64,000 nt of DNA from Bin55 sp964572845 (GCA_964572845.1 CAZNFX010000002.1:186001-250000); one strand, 5' to 3'. Shown: positions 54,000 through 63,287, counted from the first letter of the stretch. Program-made: numbers and translations. Notes: a model not told the origin generated them from the letters alone.

Positions 54000-54485
54000 C
54001 TAATCGGAAACCCTAGACAAAATTTCGGACAACCGAGCGCCACAAAGAAACCAAATCACGGGTCTCCGCATGTTATGAAAACTAATTTTTTTACGCTGCT
54101 GTTTCAATATCGACCTCGTGTGCTTCCTTAAATTAGTTGCAATAAGAGCAGGACAAAATACAACTGATAAACCGATCGGGACTCGAGATTGGGCGTATTT
54201 AGCACTCTCCCTTAGCTGCTTCAGAATTCGATCAAATGACTTGTCGAAGTTAGTAGTTAATTCCATCAGAATCAAGTATGAAGCGTGATTATCATCCGCC
54301 ACGTAGAGAAAGTCGCATCGAGTGGAATTGGGATCTATTGGACTCTCACAATGATCGAAGTCAATGGCAATACTTGAACCTATTGAAATATCGACATTTA
54401 CATGGCAATCTCCCTTGACTAAATCTCCAGATACAGTGCAACGCGGATCTATTGAGTCTTGAAAACATTTCACCACTGAATTCAC
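54000..54485 (-). CDS. Small partner of an AAA ATPase, nuclease-like pattern with missing lysine
   Basis: I do not recognise a named family for this 161-residue product. Its middle reads CDFLYVADDNHASYLILMELTTNFDKSFDRILKQLRE. The D, then strand, then M-E-L pattern followed by helix with QL resembles small proteins with a C-D-x-x...ELK-g signature in the PD-(D/E)XK-like group, but the lysine that would follow E is T here (ELTT). If it descends from such a nuclease it may be inactive, or use another residue such as the lysine four residues on. It starts three bases after the stop of the ATPase gene, so the two are one operon. A toxin, nuclease or sensor role is inference. Confidence 0.6.
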   Translation of the reverse strand: MNSVVKCFQDSIDPRCTVSGDLVKGDCHVNVDISIGSSIAIDFDHCESPIDPNSTRCDFLYVADDNHASYLILMELTTNFDKSFDRILKQLRESAKYAQSRVPIGLSVVFCPALIATNLRKHTRSILKQQRKKISFHNMRRPVIWFLCGARLSEILSRVSD

Positions 54486-54488
54486 TGT

Positions 54489-56135
54489 TTAAGTCTCCCT
54501 CTTCGAGCGGGACGAGATTGTTATCCAATCATTGTACAATTCATGTGCCACTACCTCATAGCCCGTTGTAAACGAACCGTCCTCTTCCATCTTGACTCTC
54601 TCTATAGATGAACCCAGTTGTGGAAAGTCGGGAACCGCATTCTTAAACAACCATAGCCCAATTTTCTTAGGATCCAATGACAAAAAATCGCCATCGTCGC
54701 GCATGCTTGGTGTGGGAGCAACAAAGAATTTATTAACGATGTTGGTAAGTTGCTCGATAATCCATTCGCTATGCGTTGTAATAATTATTTTGAACCCATC
54801 GTTTACCATCCCTACCAGTATCCGCACTAACTTAGTTTGTATCGCGGGGTGCAAGTGTGATTCTGGTTCCTCTACGATTATTAGTTCTCGAGGACGCACA
54901 ACGTGCCGTAAGTACAATACTATGGGAGCGAGCTCTGCTACCATTGAAGATGCATTGACCAATGGTATTTTTGTTTTGATCCCATGGGGTTGGTAGAAGA
55001 AACTTGGGTAATTGATTAGATCGTCTACTTCGACTATTATGGTTCCATGTAGAATTCGGTCTTCAATCAATTTGGCATACTTTTCTGCTGAGCGAGAGCG
55101 ACCGTTGGTGTAGGGGCTTCTTGAGGAACTGGGTCGGCTCCATGCGTTTGCATTAAAAATTAATGCTTTTAAGTAATCGGCTTGAACGCCTGTTAGCAAT
55201 CCAGGACGAGATCTATTATGCAGTCCAAACTCAGCTGCGGTTTGAATTACGGAGGAGACTACAACTTGGTGGGCATGTACAACAGCCGTCCTATCTGCGG
55301 GAAGATAATGGGATCGCGTTGCAAGGCTACCCATCATTCGCTTTGTAATCTCGTAGTTTGCAGCTTGAAGGACGGTTAGACTTGGGTACGTTAACCCAAA
55401 TTCGTTTACCCGGCTTGTTTCGAGCTTTATCCGTCTAGCAAATCTTATGAGTGGCGACCGTGTGTTTACAATAAGGTCAATCTCCTCAGGTATTCTTAAA
55501 CCTAATGATGGAGATCCAATCTGATAATTCATAAACTCGTTGTGTTGTTCAGTCGCATCTAATTGATGCCTGAATTTAATGGTTGAGTTTTCCTTTCTCA
55601 ATATATTCTTGAGTGCGTTCCTGTCTCTACTAAACGATGTCTCAATACTGGATGTCAATTGAGGACCACGAGAGTTTAGATATTCGACGAAAGAGCGAAT
55701 GACTTCTCCAGAGAGAATAATACGGCGGCTTTCCGATTTATTCGTAGTTTCTATTGGTTCGCTCTGTTCAACGGATTTCGAAATTGCTCTCAGTAGTTCT
55801 GTTACTTTCATTGACCCTAGACGATCGTCATTTTCAATGAAGTCCAATTGATTGTCTCTAAGTTCTGTTGCAGCGGCAAAAAAATTGTGCATTGCATAAG
55901 TCAACACTGCTAGGTAGGACTTACCTGTGTTGCTTGGTCCAACAAATACGGTCAACGGGTTGAGATCAAGTTTCGCATCCAAAATCGGACCGAAATTTGA
56001 TACCTCAAGTTGGGGGTTTTGCGTAATTTCTGTACTAGGCTTCATATCTAGCGGTTTAGGGCATTGCTCCTTAGTCCCTTCTCCAAAATCGGATATCGTT
56101 GAATGGAGGGGCGGCCACGACCTAATCTTGTGCAT
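54489..56135 (-). CDS. AAA-family (AAA_15/AAA_21-like) ATPase, defence candidate
   Basis: This 548-residue ATPase has Walker A FVGPSNTGKSYL near residue 65, Walker B LIIVEEPESHLHPAIQTKL near 430 and a switch histidine in TTHSEWIIEQL near 465. This arrangement (short insert-rich ATPase with EEP-x-SHLHP) belongs to the SMC-like AAA_15/AAA_21 group that recurs in anti-phage systems such as PARIS, Septu and Gabija. No nuclease, helicase or TOPRIM domain is fused here. ATG at 56045 (MKPSTEI), 30 codons downstream, is the more natural start because the core begins LEVSNFGPI there. A small protein gene follows after three bases. Surrounding DNA is AT-rich compared with the rest of the window. Confidence 0.75.
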   Translation of the reverse strand: MHKIRSWPPLHSTISDFGEGTKEQCPKPLDMKPSTEITQNPQLEVSNFGPILDAKLDLNPLTVFVGPSNTGKSYLAVLTYAMHNFFAAATELRDNQLDFIENDDRLGSMKVTELLRAISKSVEQSEPIETTNKSESRRIILSGEVIRSFVEYLNSRGPQLTSSIETSFSRDRNALKNILRKENSTIKFRHQLDATEQHNEFMNYQIGSPSLGLRIPEEIDLIVNTRSPLIRFARRIKLETSRVNEFGLTYPSLTVLQAANYEITKRMMGSLATRSHYLPADRTAVVHAHQVVVSSVIQTAAEFGLHNRSRPGLLTGVQADYLKALIFNANAWSRPSSSRSPYTNGRSRSAEKYAKLIEDRILHGTIIVEVDDLINYPSFFYQPHGIKTKIPLVNASSMVAELAPIVLYLRHVVRPRELIIVEEPESHLHPAIQTKLVRILVGMVNDGFKIIITTHSEWIIEQLTNIVNKFFVAPTPSMRDDGDFLSLDPKKIGLWLFKNAVPDFPQLGSSIERVKMEEDGSFTTGYEVVAHELYNDWITISSRSKRET

Positions 56136-57548
56136 CTGTAGAATAAAGTGGCATTCTTGTGATGTTCTGAAGTTTTGAGCGATTTGGAAGTTGGTATTGT
56201 AACACTGTGTCTACAGTTGGAATTTGCATACATGTTAAGTGCAAAGACCGCTGGTAAGAGTTTCCATTGCGGTAGAGTGTGGTTGTTGGTGGCGTATTTT
56301 CTGGGTGGCATTGAGCTGACGAGATGGCGGCATTGAAACTGGTCTTGGTAAGCGAGTCGAAAGTGTTCTGGCGCGTGGAGCGGACTCTTGGCGGAGCTCG
56401 AGGTCAATGTGTTTACTATAAAGTCAAGCTGGACATTGAGCGTCCTTTGGCCGCACAGGGTGTGGGCTCGCCGGAGATGACATATTGCCTAAACCTGTTG
56501 TGGATCTGATCCCATGTATCAGATGCATCCGAGTGGTCATGACGGCCGCTCCAAGTCGTTGATGAATTCCCAATTCCCTCCTCAAAGGACGGTAGCAGGG
56601 GATTACCCGCTATCACTCTCAGCGAATAGTATCAACTGACAAGATAGTCGAGGAGCTGTTTGGAGCACTCGAAGACAGTGAACTCGATTGAAGTTATTAG
56701 GATGCCATGCCTTTCTGGCACGAAACGCGCGAGCTATTGATTCCGGTACTAGTACTCTCGCCTTTGATTTTATAGGTGATCTACAGCACGAACGCCATTG
56801 AGTGCATTGACGACATTGAACTCTCCAACCGTTTCACATTGGCAATCGGAGTGGTGCCGAATTGGGAAATTTGGTGCTTTCCTTAATCTCGTGGATTACG
56901 CTTTCTTGTCGTGGGTCCCAGACGTATGCGTGAGAAATAGTGCTCCTCTCTCACTCGTAGTATTTGCCAATTTAAGCTAGAAAAGCAATGTGCTCAAGTG
57001 TGCGAAAATTGCATTACCCAAACTAGCTACAGCTAAACATGTAGCAAGATTGCCTTTCCTTGCAGCAAACCGCTTGTATCGACGGTTTCTCGCTCCATCG
57101 CAGGGCATGTTGGGACTATATGGATCAAGAAAGAGACACTTACGACGGTCTTCATTCAGAATCTCGTTTAAACGAATGCGAAGTCCGATGCCTTCGTCCC
57201 ATTGTTGTTCACAACACTTGCCATCCCCGATGACCTAGGGCATGTGGAACTTGCTCTTCGGCGAGTTCAATGCATGAGTACAAGATATGTTCCCCTTAGT
57301 GTTTTCCTTGCTCGTAACTGATAGTGAACAGCTAAATTTACACATGGTTGGGGACTCCATGCCATCGGTCGTGTGATCTTGAATCTAGGCATTCGCGCTC
57401 GCACCCACAGATCGCAGGGGCTCGAGACTGCAGCAAGCAGCAATTTCTCTGGGATGCTGATCAAGTTCTTGATTCTGCTTGTGTTTTAATTGTCCAGCCA
57501 GCTGCGGGTACTCCCGCGACAAGATCTATCTTTTGAGGAAATTGACTA
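56136..57548. other. Long gene-poor stretch with transposase remnant
   Basis: About 1.4 kb holding only the IS256-type scrap at 56710-56830. Open frames on either strand have no recognisable product. The right part returns to the composition of the host genes. Confidence 0.45.
56710..56830 (+). mobile_element. Decayed IS256/Mutator-type transposase fragment
   Basis: In one plus-strand frame this DNA reads LLIPVLVLSP, then a stop at 56773-56775, then VIYSTNAIECI. The last block matches the highly conserved I-Y-(T/S)-TNAIE-x-(L/I) motif near the C-terminal end of IS256-family transposases, and the upstream hydrophobic run matches the segment that precedes it. Stops and loss of similarity on both sides show decay. 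No terminal inverted repeats were identified. Confidence 0.5.
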
Positions 57549-58967
57549 ATGCTGCCCAATTCACGACATCCAAGAAGCTCGCTGAAAGTTGGATTGCTAG
57601 TAATTCTTGCCCTGGTGTTGACGCTGCCCATGTTGGGTAGCACCCCAGTCATCATTGACGAATCGGCAGATCCGAACGAAAGCAGTGCCGACAACGAGGG
57701 AATGGAGCTGTTTCACGGTTCTTTCGAGGAAGCGCTCGCGTTGGCTGAAGAGCAAGACAAGCTAGTCTTCGTGGATGTCTACACGATGTGGTGCGGTCCT
57801 TGCGTCGTGATGCAGGAAACGGTTTTTCCAGAGGCGGAAGTCGGCGAGTACTTCAATCCGAGGTTCGTGAGTCTCAAGCTCGACATGGAGAACGAGGACC
57901 AGAACGGGCCGGAGCTAGGCGCACGCTACAAGGTCGGCGTGCTTCCAACTTATCTGATATTGGACACCGAAGGGAATGAAATTGGCCGAGCCAAAGGAGG
58001 AGCGTCGCCAAGTCAGTTCATCTCCATGATCAGTCGCGCACTGGGCGAATCTACATCGACGTTCGATGCGATGCAGGCTCGTTATGACGAAGGGGAGAGA
58101 TCGCAGGAGTTCATTCAGCAATACCTGATGGATTCCATCGTGGAACTCTCTCTCCGTGAAGTTGACAATCAGGATAGGGCTAGCATGCTAGCCCACTACG
58201 AAGAGTCAACCAAGTACAAGACGATAGCGGACGAGTACTTCGCCAGCAGGCCCTATTCGGAGCTGATCAACGAAACCGATGCACGTCTTGTCATGCACTT
58301 TCATGAACGTTCTGATCGCGGTGACGAAATCGTCGAATTCGTGATCGAACACTACGACGAGTTTCTGGCGGTCACCTCAGAGTCCGCAATGGCGCAATTC
58401 GCACTCAATACGACATTGGGCGCGGTTGCAGATGCCGCACGAGCTGGCGACGAGAGGTTTACCGACTACATTGACGCTCTGGAAACCGAACCCCTCAATC
58501 GAGCCGTCGCGCACGAACGTGCTCGATATCCGGATAGCAGTCTTCTGCCCGAAAGACTGAAATACTCTTGGGAAGCCGACTATCTCATCGCGAGAGGAGA
58601 TTGGGACGGGGTCGCGGAACTCTACAAGAGTCGACTGGAGAAGTCGGGAGACAAGACGACCGCTGGCAATTACAAGTGGGCAGCTCGAAGGTTGATCCAA
58701 TCAGACGACCCCACCCATAGGGAAACCGCGCTGGGGTATGCCGAACGTGCCTATGAAATGGACAAAAGTGATTGGGATAACGCGACTGTCTACGTGTCTG
58801 CACTCGTGACGCACGACAAACTTGAGAAAGCCCGGAAAGTAGCAAAGGAATACCGTTTGGGGCTTTCGGATTCGGCCGTCGACCAGGAAAACTTGGAAAT
58901 CTTCAATGACATAACATCCTCGCTCTTGCAGGAAGGCACAAGCGACTCCGAAGAATCACAGGATTAG
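57549..58967 (+). CDS. Secreted or membrane-anchored thioredoxin-fold protein
   Basis: This 472-residue protein has an N-terminal signal or anchor segment (about residues 12-33, SLKVGLLVILALVLTLPMLG) and a thioredoxin domain at residues 50-165 with the redox motif YTMWCGPC near 79-86 and the cis-proline in GVLPTYLILDTEGN. Residues 170-460 are helical and probably form a repeat scaffold. Such fusions (Thioredoxin_7-like plus helical repeats) act in the periplasm, in disulfide reduction or protein maturation. The C-terminal SDSEESQD is acidic. A GAGGAAA lies about ten bases before the ATG. It stands alone after a long gene-poor stretch. Confidence 0.85.
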   Translation: MLPNSRHPRSSLKVGLLVILALVLTLPMLGSTPVIIDESADPNESSADNEGMELFHGSFEEALALAEEQDKLVFVDVYTMWCGPCVVMQETVFPEAEVGEYFNPRFVSLKLDMENEDQNGPELGARYKVGVLPTYLILDTEGNEIGRAKGGASPSQFISMISRALGESTSTFDAMQARYDEGERSQEFIQQYLMDSIVELSLREVDNQDRASMLAHYEESTKYKTIADEYFASRPYSELINETDARLVMHFHERSDRGDEIVEFVIEHYDEFLAVTSESAMAQFALNTTLGAVADAARAGDERFTDYIDALETEPLNRAVAHERARYPDSSLLPERLKYSWEADYLIARGDWDGVAELYKSRLEKSGDKTTAGNYKWAARRLIQSDDPTHRETALGYAERAYEMDKSDWDNATVYVSALVTHDKLEKARKVAKEYRLGLSDSAVDQENLEIFNDITSSLLQEGTSDSEESQD

Positions 58968-59448
58968 CTGAAGCGACAGGAGACCCAATATTCGACCCTG
59001 TGTGAACCGCTTCAAGTTTCCGACGGCTAAGGACACGGTTCTCTAGGTAGGCAGGGAGCTTGCCTTGCCAGACAAAGGCATTCAGTCGATAAGAGACGAT
59101 AGAGGATCGATCGGCAAGACTTCACTGAGAAAGAACTTCTTACTTTCTCAATCATCTAGTACCAAGCTATTGTGGATTCCCGTCTCTTTGAACGGACTGT
59201 TTTGGACCATTTCCAGCTGTCCGATGTACCAACTCGCGGTGGATTAGATTCATACTGGAAGATCAAAGAGTTCGAACGTTTGGCCCTGGTTCTGAGACAC
59301 GAGCTGCGGCAGAGAAGGGATGCAAGTCGCAGAAGTTGCCAGAATGCTCCCATGCCTAGAGGCGAGCCTGCTAGGAATCAACCCATCGACTAAGGCAAGC
59401 GTTTCTGAGCGCATTTGTTGACAAAGTGTTGAAAGCCTAGCAACATGC
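58968..59448. other. Intergenic before the DUF4143 pseudogene
   Basis: About 480 bases. One short plus-strand frame at 59172-59393 has no recognisable product and no good start. No clear terminator with a T-run is seen after the thioredoxin-fold gene. Confidence 0.4.
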
Positions 59449-60679
59449 ATGTTTATCCTCCCAAATTTAAAATCCAGCTTTAAATATGGGAGGTTGATAA
59501 CCCGATCCGCTTCTCTTCAAATTGCTAGAGCGCCGGCGGGTCAAGCCTGCACGGTCCTAATTGGCTCTCGGCAAGTCGGCAAGACAACCCTTGCACTTCA
59601 GATCGCTAATTGACTCCAGCAACGTACATAGATCTAGAACAACCCAAAATCGACGCATACTTGATGAGCCCGCAAGCTTCTTCGAGCAGCACGCCGAGCC
59701 TCTGGTGATTTTGGATGAGGTGCACCAAGTTCCCGAAATTTTTTCGGTGATTCGCGGAACCATAGATCGTGCTAGACGACAAGGGAAATACACCGGCATG
59801 TTTCTCTTTCTTGGCTCAGCATCAATGGATTTGCTGCGGCAAAGCAGCGAGAGTCTCGCGGGTCGCATCGCGATTGTTGAACTCGACCCGATCAACATTT
59901 TGGATGCGCACAAGGCGGGAATCGAACAGGTGCCATTGTGGATGAGAGGAGGATTTCCTCTAAGTCTCACGGCCGCAAGTATGCAGGATAGCTTCGATTG
60001 GCGCTCAGACTTTATTAGAACGTATCTCGAACGCGACATTCCAAGTTTCGCAAAAGGCGCAAATGTATCGCTGTTGGACAACCTCTGGACAATGCTCTCG
60101 TACGCTCAGGGTTCCCTTTTGAATGTCTCTTCCCTCTCCCGATCACTCGGAGTGTCGTCCCCAACTGTTCAAAACTATGTAGACCTACTCGAGAAAATGC
60201 TGCTGGTTCGACTGGTACGACCATTCCACGCAAATATCAAGAAGCGCTATGTAAAGAGCCCTAAGGTCTTTGTACGAGATAGTGGACTGACTCATGCTCA
60301 ATTGGGGCTGGTGCCAGATTTGCAAATCCTCCGCCACCCGGTAGTCGGTCACAGTTGGGAAGGTTTTGCTATTGAGAACATTCTGAGCGTTGTGCCAACC
60401 AAGACGAGATTTGGCTTTTTTCGAACATCTAAGGGCGCGGAAATCGACCTGGTACTTCAGTTTCCAGGACTTCAATCACTCTGGGCACTGGAGATCAAGC
60501 GAAGCATTGCCGCCTCGGTCCGAAAAGGCTTCTACATTGCGAGGGACGATGTATCTGCAACAAGGAGCTACTTAGTGCACCCTGGGAACGAACGCTACAT
60601 GCTCAAACATGACGTGGAAGCCATCGGCCTTCTCGAACTATGCGAACAGATCTCCGCTGAGTCTCAACCAGAATCTTGA
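59449..60679 (+). pseudogene. DUF4143-type AAA ATPase, broken by two frameshifts near the N-terminus
   Basis: The parts of a DUF4143 ATPase appear in three successive frames. Frame one from ATG 59449 runs through the Walker A block LIGSRQVGKTTLALQIA (about 59557-59607). Frame two then gives TYIDLEQPKIDAYL (from 59625). Frame three gives FFEQHAEPLVILDEVHQVPEIF onward and stays open to 60679, including the DUF4143 wHTH-like part (LSRSLGVSSPTVQNYVDLLE) and a nuclease-like C-terminus (GAEIDLVLQF, ALEIKRS). Two net single-base losses (or +2 gains) are needed within about 90 bases. Intact members are about 400 residues, inferred to act as ATP-driven partners in stress or toxin-antitoxin contexts. 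Here the gene is probably dead unless the assembly is wrong. Confidence 0.75.
59457..59493. repeat. Inverted repeat overlapping the pseudogene start
   Basis: CCTCCCAAATTTAAA (59457-59471), 7-base loop, TTTAAATATGGGAGG (59479-59493). Fourteen of fifteen positions pair. It straddles the proposed ATG region of the DUF4143 frame. It may be an operator or hairpin for that gene, or a remnant of a small inverted-repeat element. Confidence 0.55.
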
Positions 60680-61039
60680 GGTGAGACTGTATGACCGGTT
60701 GTAATCACGAGACCTGAGCATTCCAAGCATGTGGGACAGTTCGCACGTGGCTAAGAACGACTCATTGGGTCTCTAACAATCTCAATTGCCTCCGTTTGGC
60801 AAACCATTGAATTCCACGCGCAGGGGTGCCGCCAGCTCAATCTCGACAGTATCGTCCGTCAATCCGGAAAACTGGGGCTCGCACAGCATAACCTCATACC
60901 CACGAAGTGATTGCAACGTGTAGTTTGTCGTAGGAAAGGGTGCACGGGTATTTTTGTGCCTGACCACGTTTAGGCACGGGTCAAATCCAATGATCGACCA
61001 ATAGATTGTGTTCCAACCGACATATCCATGGGTGTCAGG
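60680..61039 (-). pseudogene. Possible C-terminal gene remnant, family unknown
   Basis: A minus-strand frame is open from 61039 to a TGA at 60782 (86 codons including the stop) and starts right after an in-frame TAG, with no nearby ATG. It reads HGYVGWNTIYWSIIGFDPC near the start and VEIELAAPLRVEFNGLP near the end. Upstream of the TAG the same frame continues with protein-like sequence (SNHGALQRA). This looks like the tail of a decayed enzyme gene, but I cannot name the family. Bases 60680-60781 hold nothing I can identify. Confidence 0.35.
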
Positions 61040-61180
61040 CTACGCTCTCTGCAATGCACCGTGATTAGACATGAGCCCTTCAGGAGACGCGACAAGGAGA
61101 GTACCTCCAACTTCAGAGCCAACCGCGTTACTCAATCCACAATACAATCACGCCCAGAATAGAGGTGGCCGGTACTTCCA

Positions 61181-61357
61181 ATGCAAACTATTACGGCTAT
61201 TGTCGAATTTTGCTCAGTGACAGGCCTTTATGTCGGCTTCATACCGGGATTGCCTAGTGCCCATAGCCAAGGGGAAACACTAGAGGAACTCAACGAAAAT
61301 CTCAAGGAAGTTGTCTCGATGATCTTAGAGGAAGGTAAGCCTGAGATGGCAACCTAA
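61181..61357 (+). CDS. hicB: HicB-family antitoxin, orphan
   Basis: This 58-residue protein is a compact HicB antitoxin-type protein: ITAIVEFCSVTGLYVGFIPG, the HSQGETLEELNENL segment and a C-terminal SMILEEGKPEM. These are the family landmarks of a partial RNase-H-like fold. In complete systems HicB blocks the HicA mRNA interferase. No HicA-like frame (G-S-H-x-x-(F/Y) motif) is visible within several hundred bases on either strand, so this is either an orphan antitoxin or a protein of other function. GAGGTGG lies about 13 bases before the ATG, which is longer than ideal. It is shorter than 60 residues and easily missed. Confidence 0.75.
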   Translation: MQTITAIVEFCSVTGLYVGFIPGLPSAHSQGETLEELNENLKEVVSMILEEGKPEMAT

Positions 61358-61380
61358 ACATGCATAGAGATAGCTTTGTA

Positions 61381-61563
61381 TTAGCGTAATTCTCCGCGAG
61401 AAACTCGTAGCGCAGTCGATCCGGATTCGTGCAACTCGACGAGAGTGCAATAATTTTCGGGAACCACTAGAGATTGACTTCTCCGTTCAGCCCATACCCG
61501 AATTCTTGGTTGGATTTCTTTTTGAGTGAGAGGCTTCAATTCGGTAGCAGTTTCCAATGTCAA
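61381..61563 (-). CDS. Possible small protein downstream of repeat-protein gene
   Basis: A 60-codon minus-strand frame beginning at a TTG, 30 bases after the stop of the repeat-protein gene on the same strand. The product would be basic and contain RIRVWAERRSQSLVVPEN and SGSTALRVSRGELR. No family is recognised and the start is weak. Retained because of the tight same-strand spacing. Confidence 0.25.
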   Translation of the reverse strand: MTLETATELKPLTQKEIQPRIRVWAERRSQSLVVPENYCTLVELHESGSTALRVSRGELR

Positions 61564-61593
61564 AAGGGGGTATACGGTTCACAGTCCACAAGG

Positions 61594-63039
61594 CTAGCCG
61601 GGTTTAGTGCTCCTCCGAGTTGAGTCCGGGTAGGTTTCCTCTACCTCGACCGCGTCTTCTTCGCTAAGAAACGATTTAACATGGGTACGCTGTTTCTCAG
61701 TGAGTATTCCACGAAACCAATCCCGTCCAAGTAAGGCGACCGCAGCCTTCGATTTCGCTTGCTGCGAGGGCAGCGCTCCAATAGAGTCCAACAAGCCTTT
61801 TGGATCGCTCTGAGCCCAAACCCCTACTACCGACTTGTAATACTGAACTTGACTATCACCAGTCAAGTGTTGTGCCAATTCTATGGCGTCCTTGAATTCA
61901 CTGTCGATTGCTAGCCTTGAACCGATCGCAGTGTATGCGCCCAATCTTGAATTCTCCTTTACCATGGGTACCATCTCAAGAGCTTTGTCCAGATCTTCGC
62001 TTGCGACTTGGCTAATGACAATGGCATCCAAGTCAAGCTCGCCGGGGAGTTTTTCTAGTTTTGGATTTTCTAGGGCAACCTGCATGGCTCGGTAGGGATC
62101 ATCTATTGCCATGTAGTGGATTACGCGGCCCATCAATCGATTCCGCATGTCCTCAATATCTGGGTCAAACAGTACCCAATTGAGAGCAGCGTCAATGTCT
62201 TGTCTGACCCATTCGCCTACCAATTCATTGGCAAGGAAGTGTCTTCCCTCGTCTTCCGTGGTCTCACTAAACAGCTTCATTGCTTCTTCAGGAGCGCTAG
62301 ATCGCAATGCGACAATGGCTTGCACTCTGGATTCCGCTTGCAGTCCCTTAGGTATTACGCCCAAGTTGCTCAATACGCCTTGTGGATCTCGCTTGATCCA
62401 AATTTCTAAAGCTGTACTCTGAAGGATTCTGCGTACGTTTCGCGACTCGATTGAATTGATGGCATTCATTGCAGCAATTGGGTCGGTACCAATCCACACT
62501 TTCACGACTACACTGAGGATGTACGCTCCCCCCTTGTCAGGTGGTACTTTCGCAGCTTCTTCAAAAGCAGACCGAGGATCGTCACTTGCAACAAGACGAA
62601 TGACCGTGCCCAATACTTGGTTGCGCTCTTCCCAATCATGATCAGTCTCGACAATGATTTCCGCCAGAGCAGATAAGCCATCTTGTTCTATCCAAGCATT
62701 TGCAATGCGAATCAACGACTCTCGTTGGGTCACGTCGTCTATGTCGTCTTTAACAATTGCACTCCATGCACTGCTGGGATCTTCGATTGTTAGCTCATTG
62801 CTCGTTCCTACCTGCGACGGATTGTTTGGGCTGCCAACATCCACAGCCATGTCTTCTTGAGGATCGTCTGGGCTAGAGTTCTTAGTTGAAAGATGACCGC
62901 CTGGTATTTCGGTTTGGGGTACGATTAGAAGTATTGCGGTCAGGGTAGCACCAACTCCAAAAGCGCATCCAATCAGCAATAAACCAAGTGACTTCAGTAG
63001 GGGTGAGTGCTTGGTCATGTATTTCGTCAAGCAATTCAA
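61594..63039 (-). CDS. Membrane-anchored protein with W-x-x-x-D-P helical repeats
   Basis: This 481-residue protein has an N-terminal membrane anchor (about residues 15-41, LLKSLGLLLIGCAFGVGATLTAILLIV), a low-complexity polar linker to about residue 95 rich in S, N, D and P, and then a solenoid of helical repeats of roughly 35 residues. Repeats are marked by W-x-x-x-D (AWIEQDG, VWIGTDP, IWIKRDP, EWVRQDI, VWAQSDP) each followed by AAL or GLL. The repeats resemble HEAT/TPR-like solenoids that bind other proteins. No catalytic motif is seen. Similar anchored repeat proteins occur in Planctomycetes and gammaproteobacteria with no known function. An ATG at 63018 (MTKHSPLL) is an alternative start. 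Confidence 0.75.
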   Translation of the reverse strand: MNCLTKYMTKHSPLLKSLGLLLIGCAFGVGATLTAILLIVPQTEIPGGHLSTKNSSPDDPQEDMAVDVGSPNNPSQVGTSNELTIEDPSSAWSAIVKDDIDDVTQRESLIRIANAWIEQDGLSALAEIIVETDHDWEERNQVLGTVIRLVASDDPRSAFEEAAKVPPDKGGAYILSVVVKVWIGTDPIAAMNAINSIESRNVRRILQSTALEIWIKRDPQGVLSNLGVIPKGLQAESRVQAIVALRSSAPEEAMKLFSETTEDEGRHFLANELVGEWVRQDIDAALNWVLFDPDIEDMRNRLMGRVIHYMAIDDPYRAMQVALENPKLEKLPGELDLDAIVISQVASEDLDKALEMVPMVKENSRLGAYTAIGSRLAIDSEFKDAIELAQHLTGDSQVQYYKSVVGVWAQSDPKGLLDSIGALPSQQAKSKAAVALLGRDWFRGILTEKQRTHVKSFLSEEDAVEVEETYPDSTRRSTKPG

Positions 63040-63287
63040 GGATCTGAATTGATTCTAATCGGCATTAGGACTCATCCCAAACCAGTGGTTGAGAGTAAGC
63101 GAAAGGGTCGCGGGAGCGAGTGACAGGCCGACGCGGTCGAGCGACAGTGACGCCGTGTTTCGTACATTCATTAGGGGACGTAAGACTAGCACTTGATATA
63201 TAGCGCTTCTCCCTTCCTATTGCACTTGGCCAAGGAGATTCGACACCGGTCTAGAGACAATTAAGGTGACTCTCAATCTAGGGAACA

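Noticed and set aside
54000..56135. Assignment of the ATPase pair to Septu or Gabija
   Set aside because: No HNH nuclease (Septu), no OLD TOPRIM fusion and no UvrD helicase (Gabija) is present.
59172..59393. 73-codon frame before the DUF4143 pseudogene
   Set aside because: No recognised motif and no ribosome binding site.
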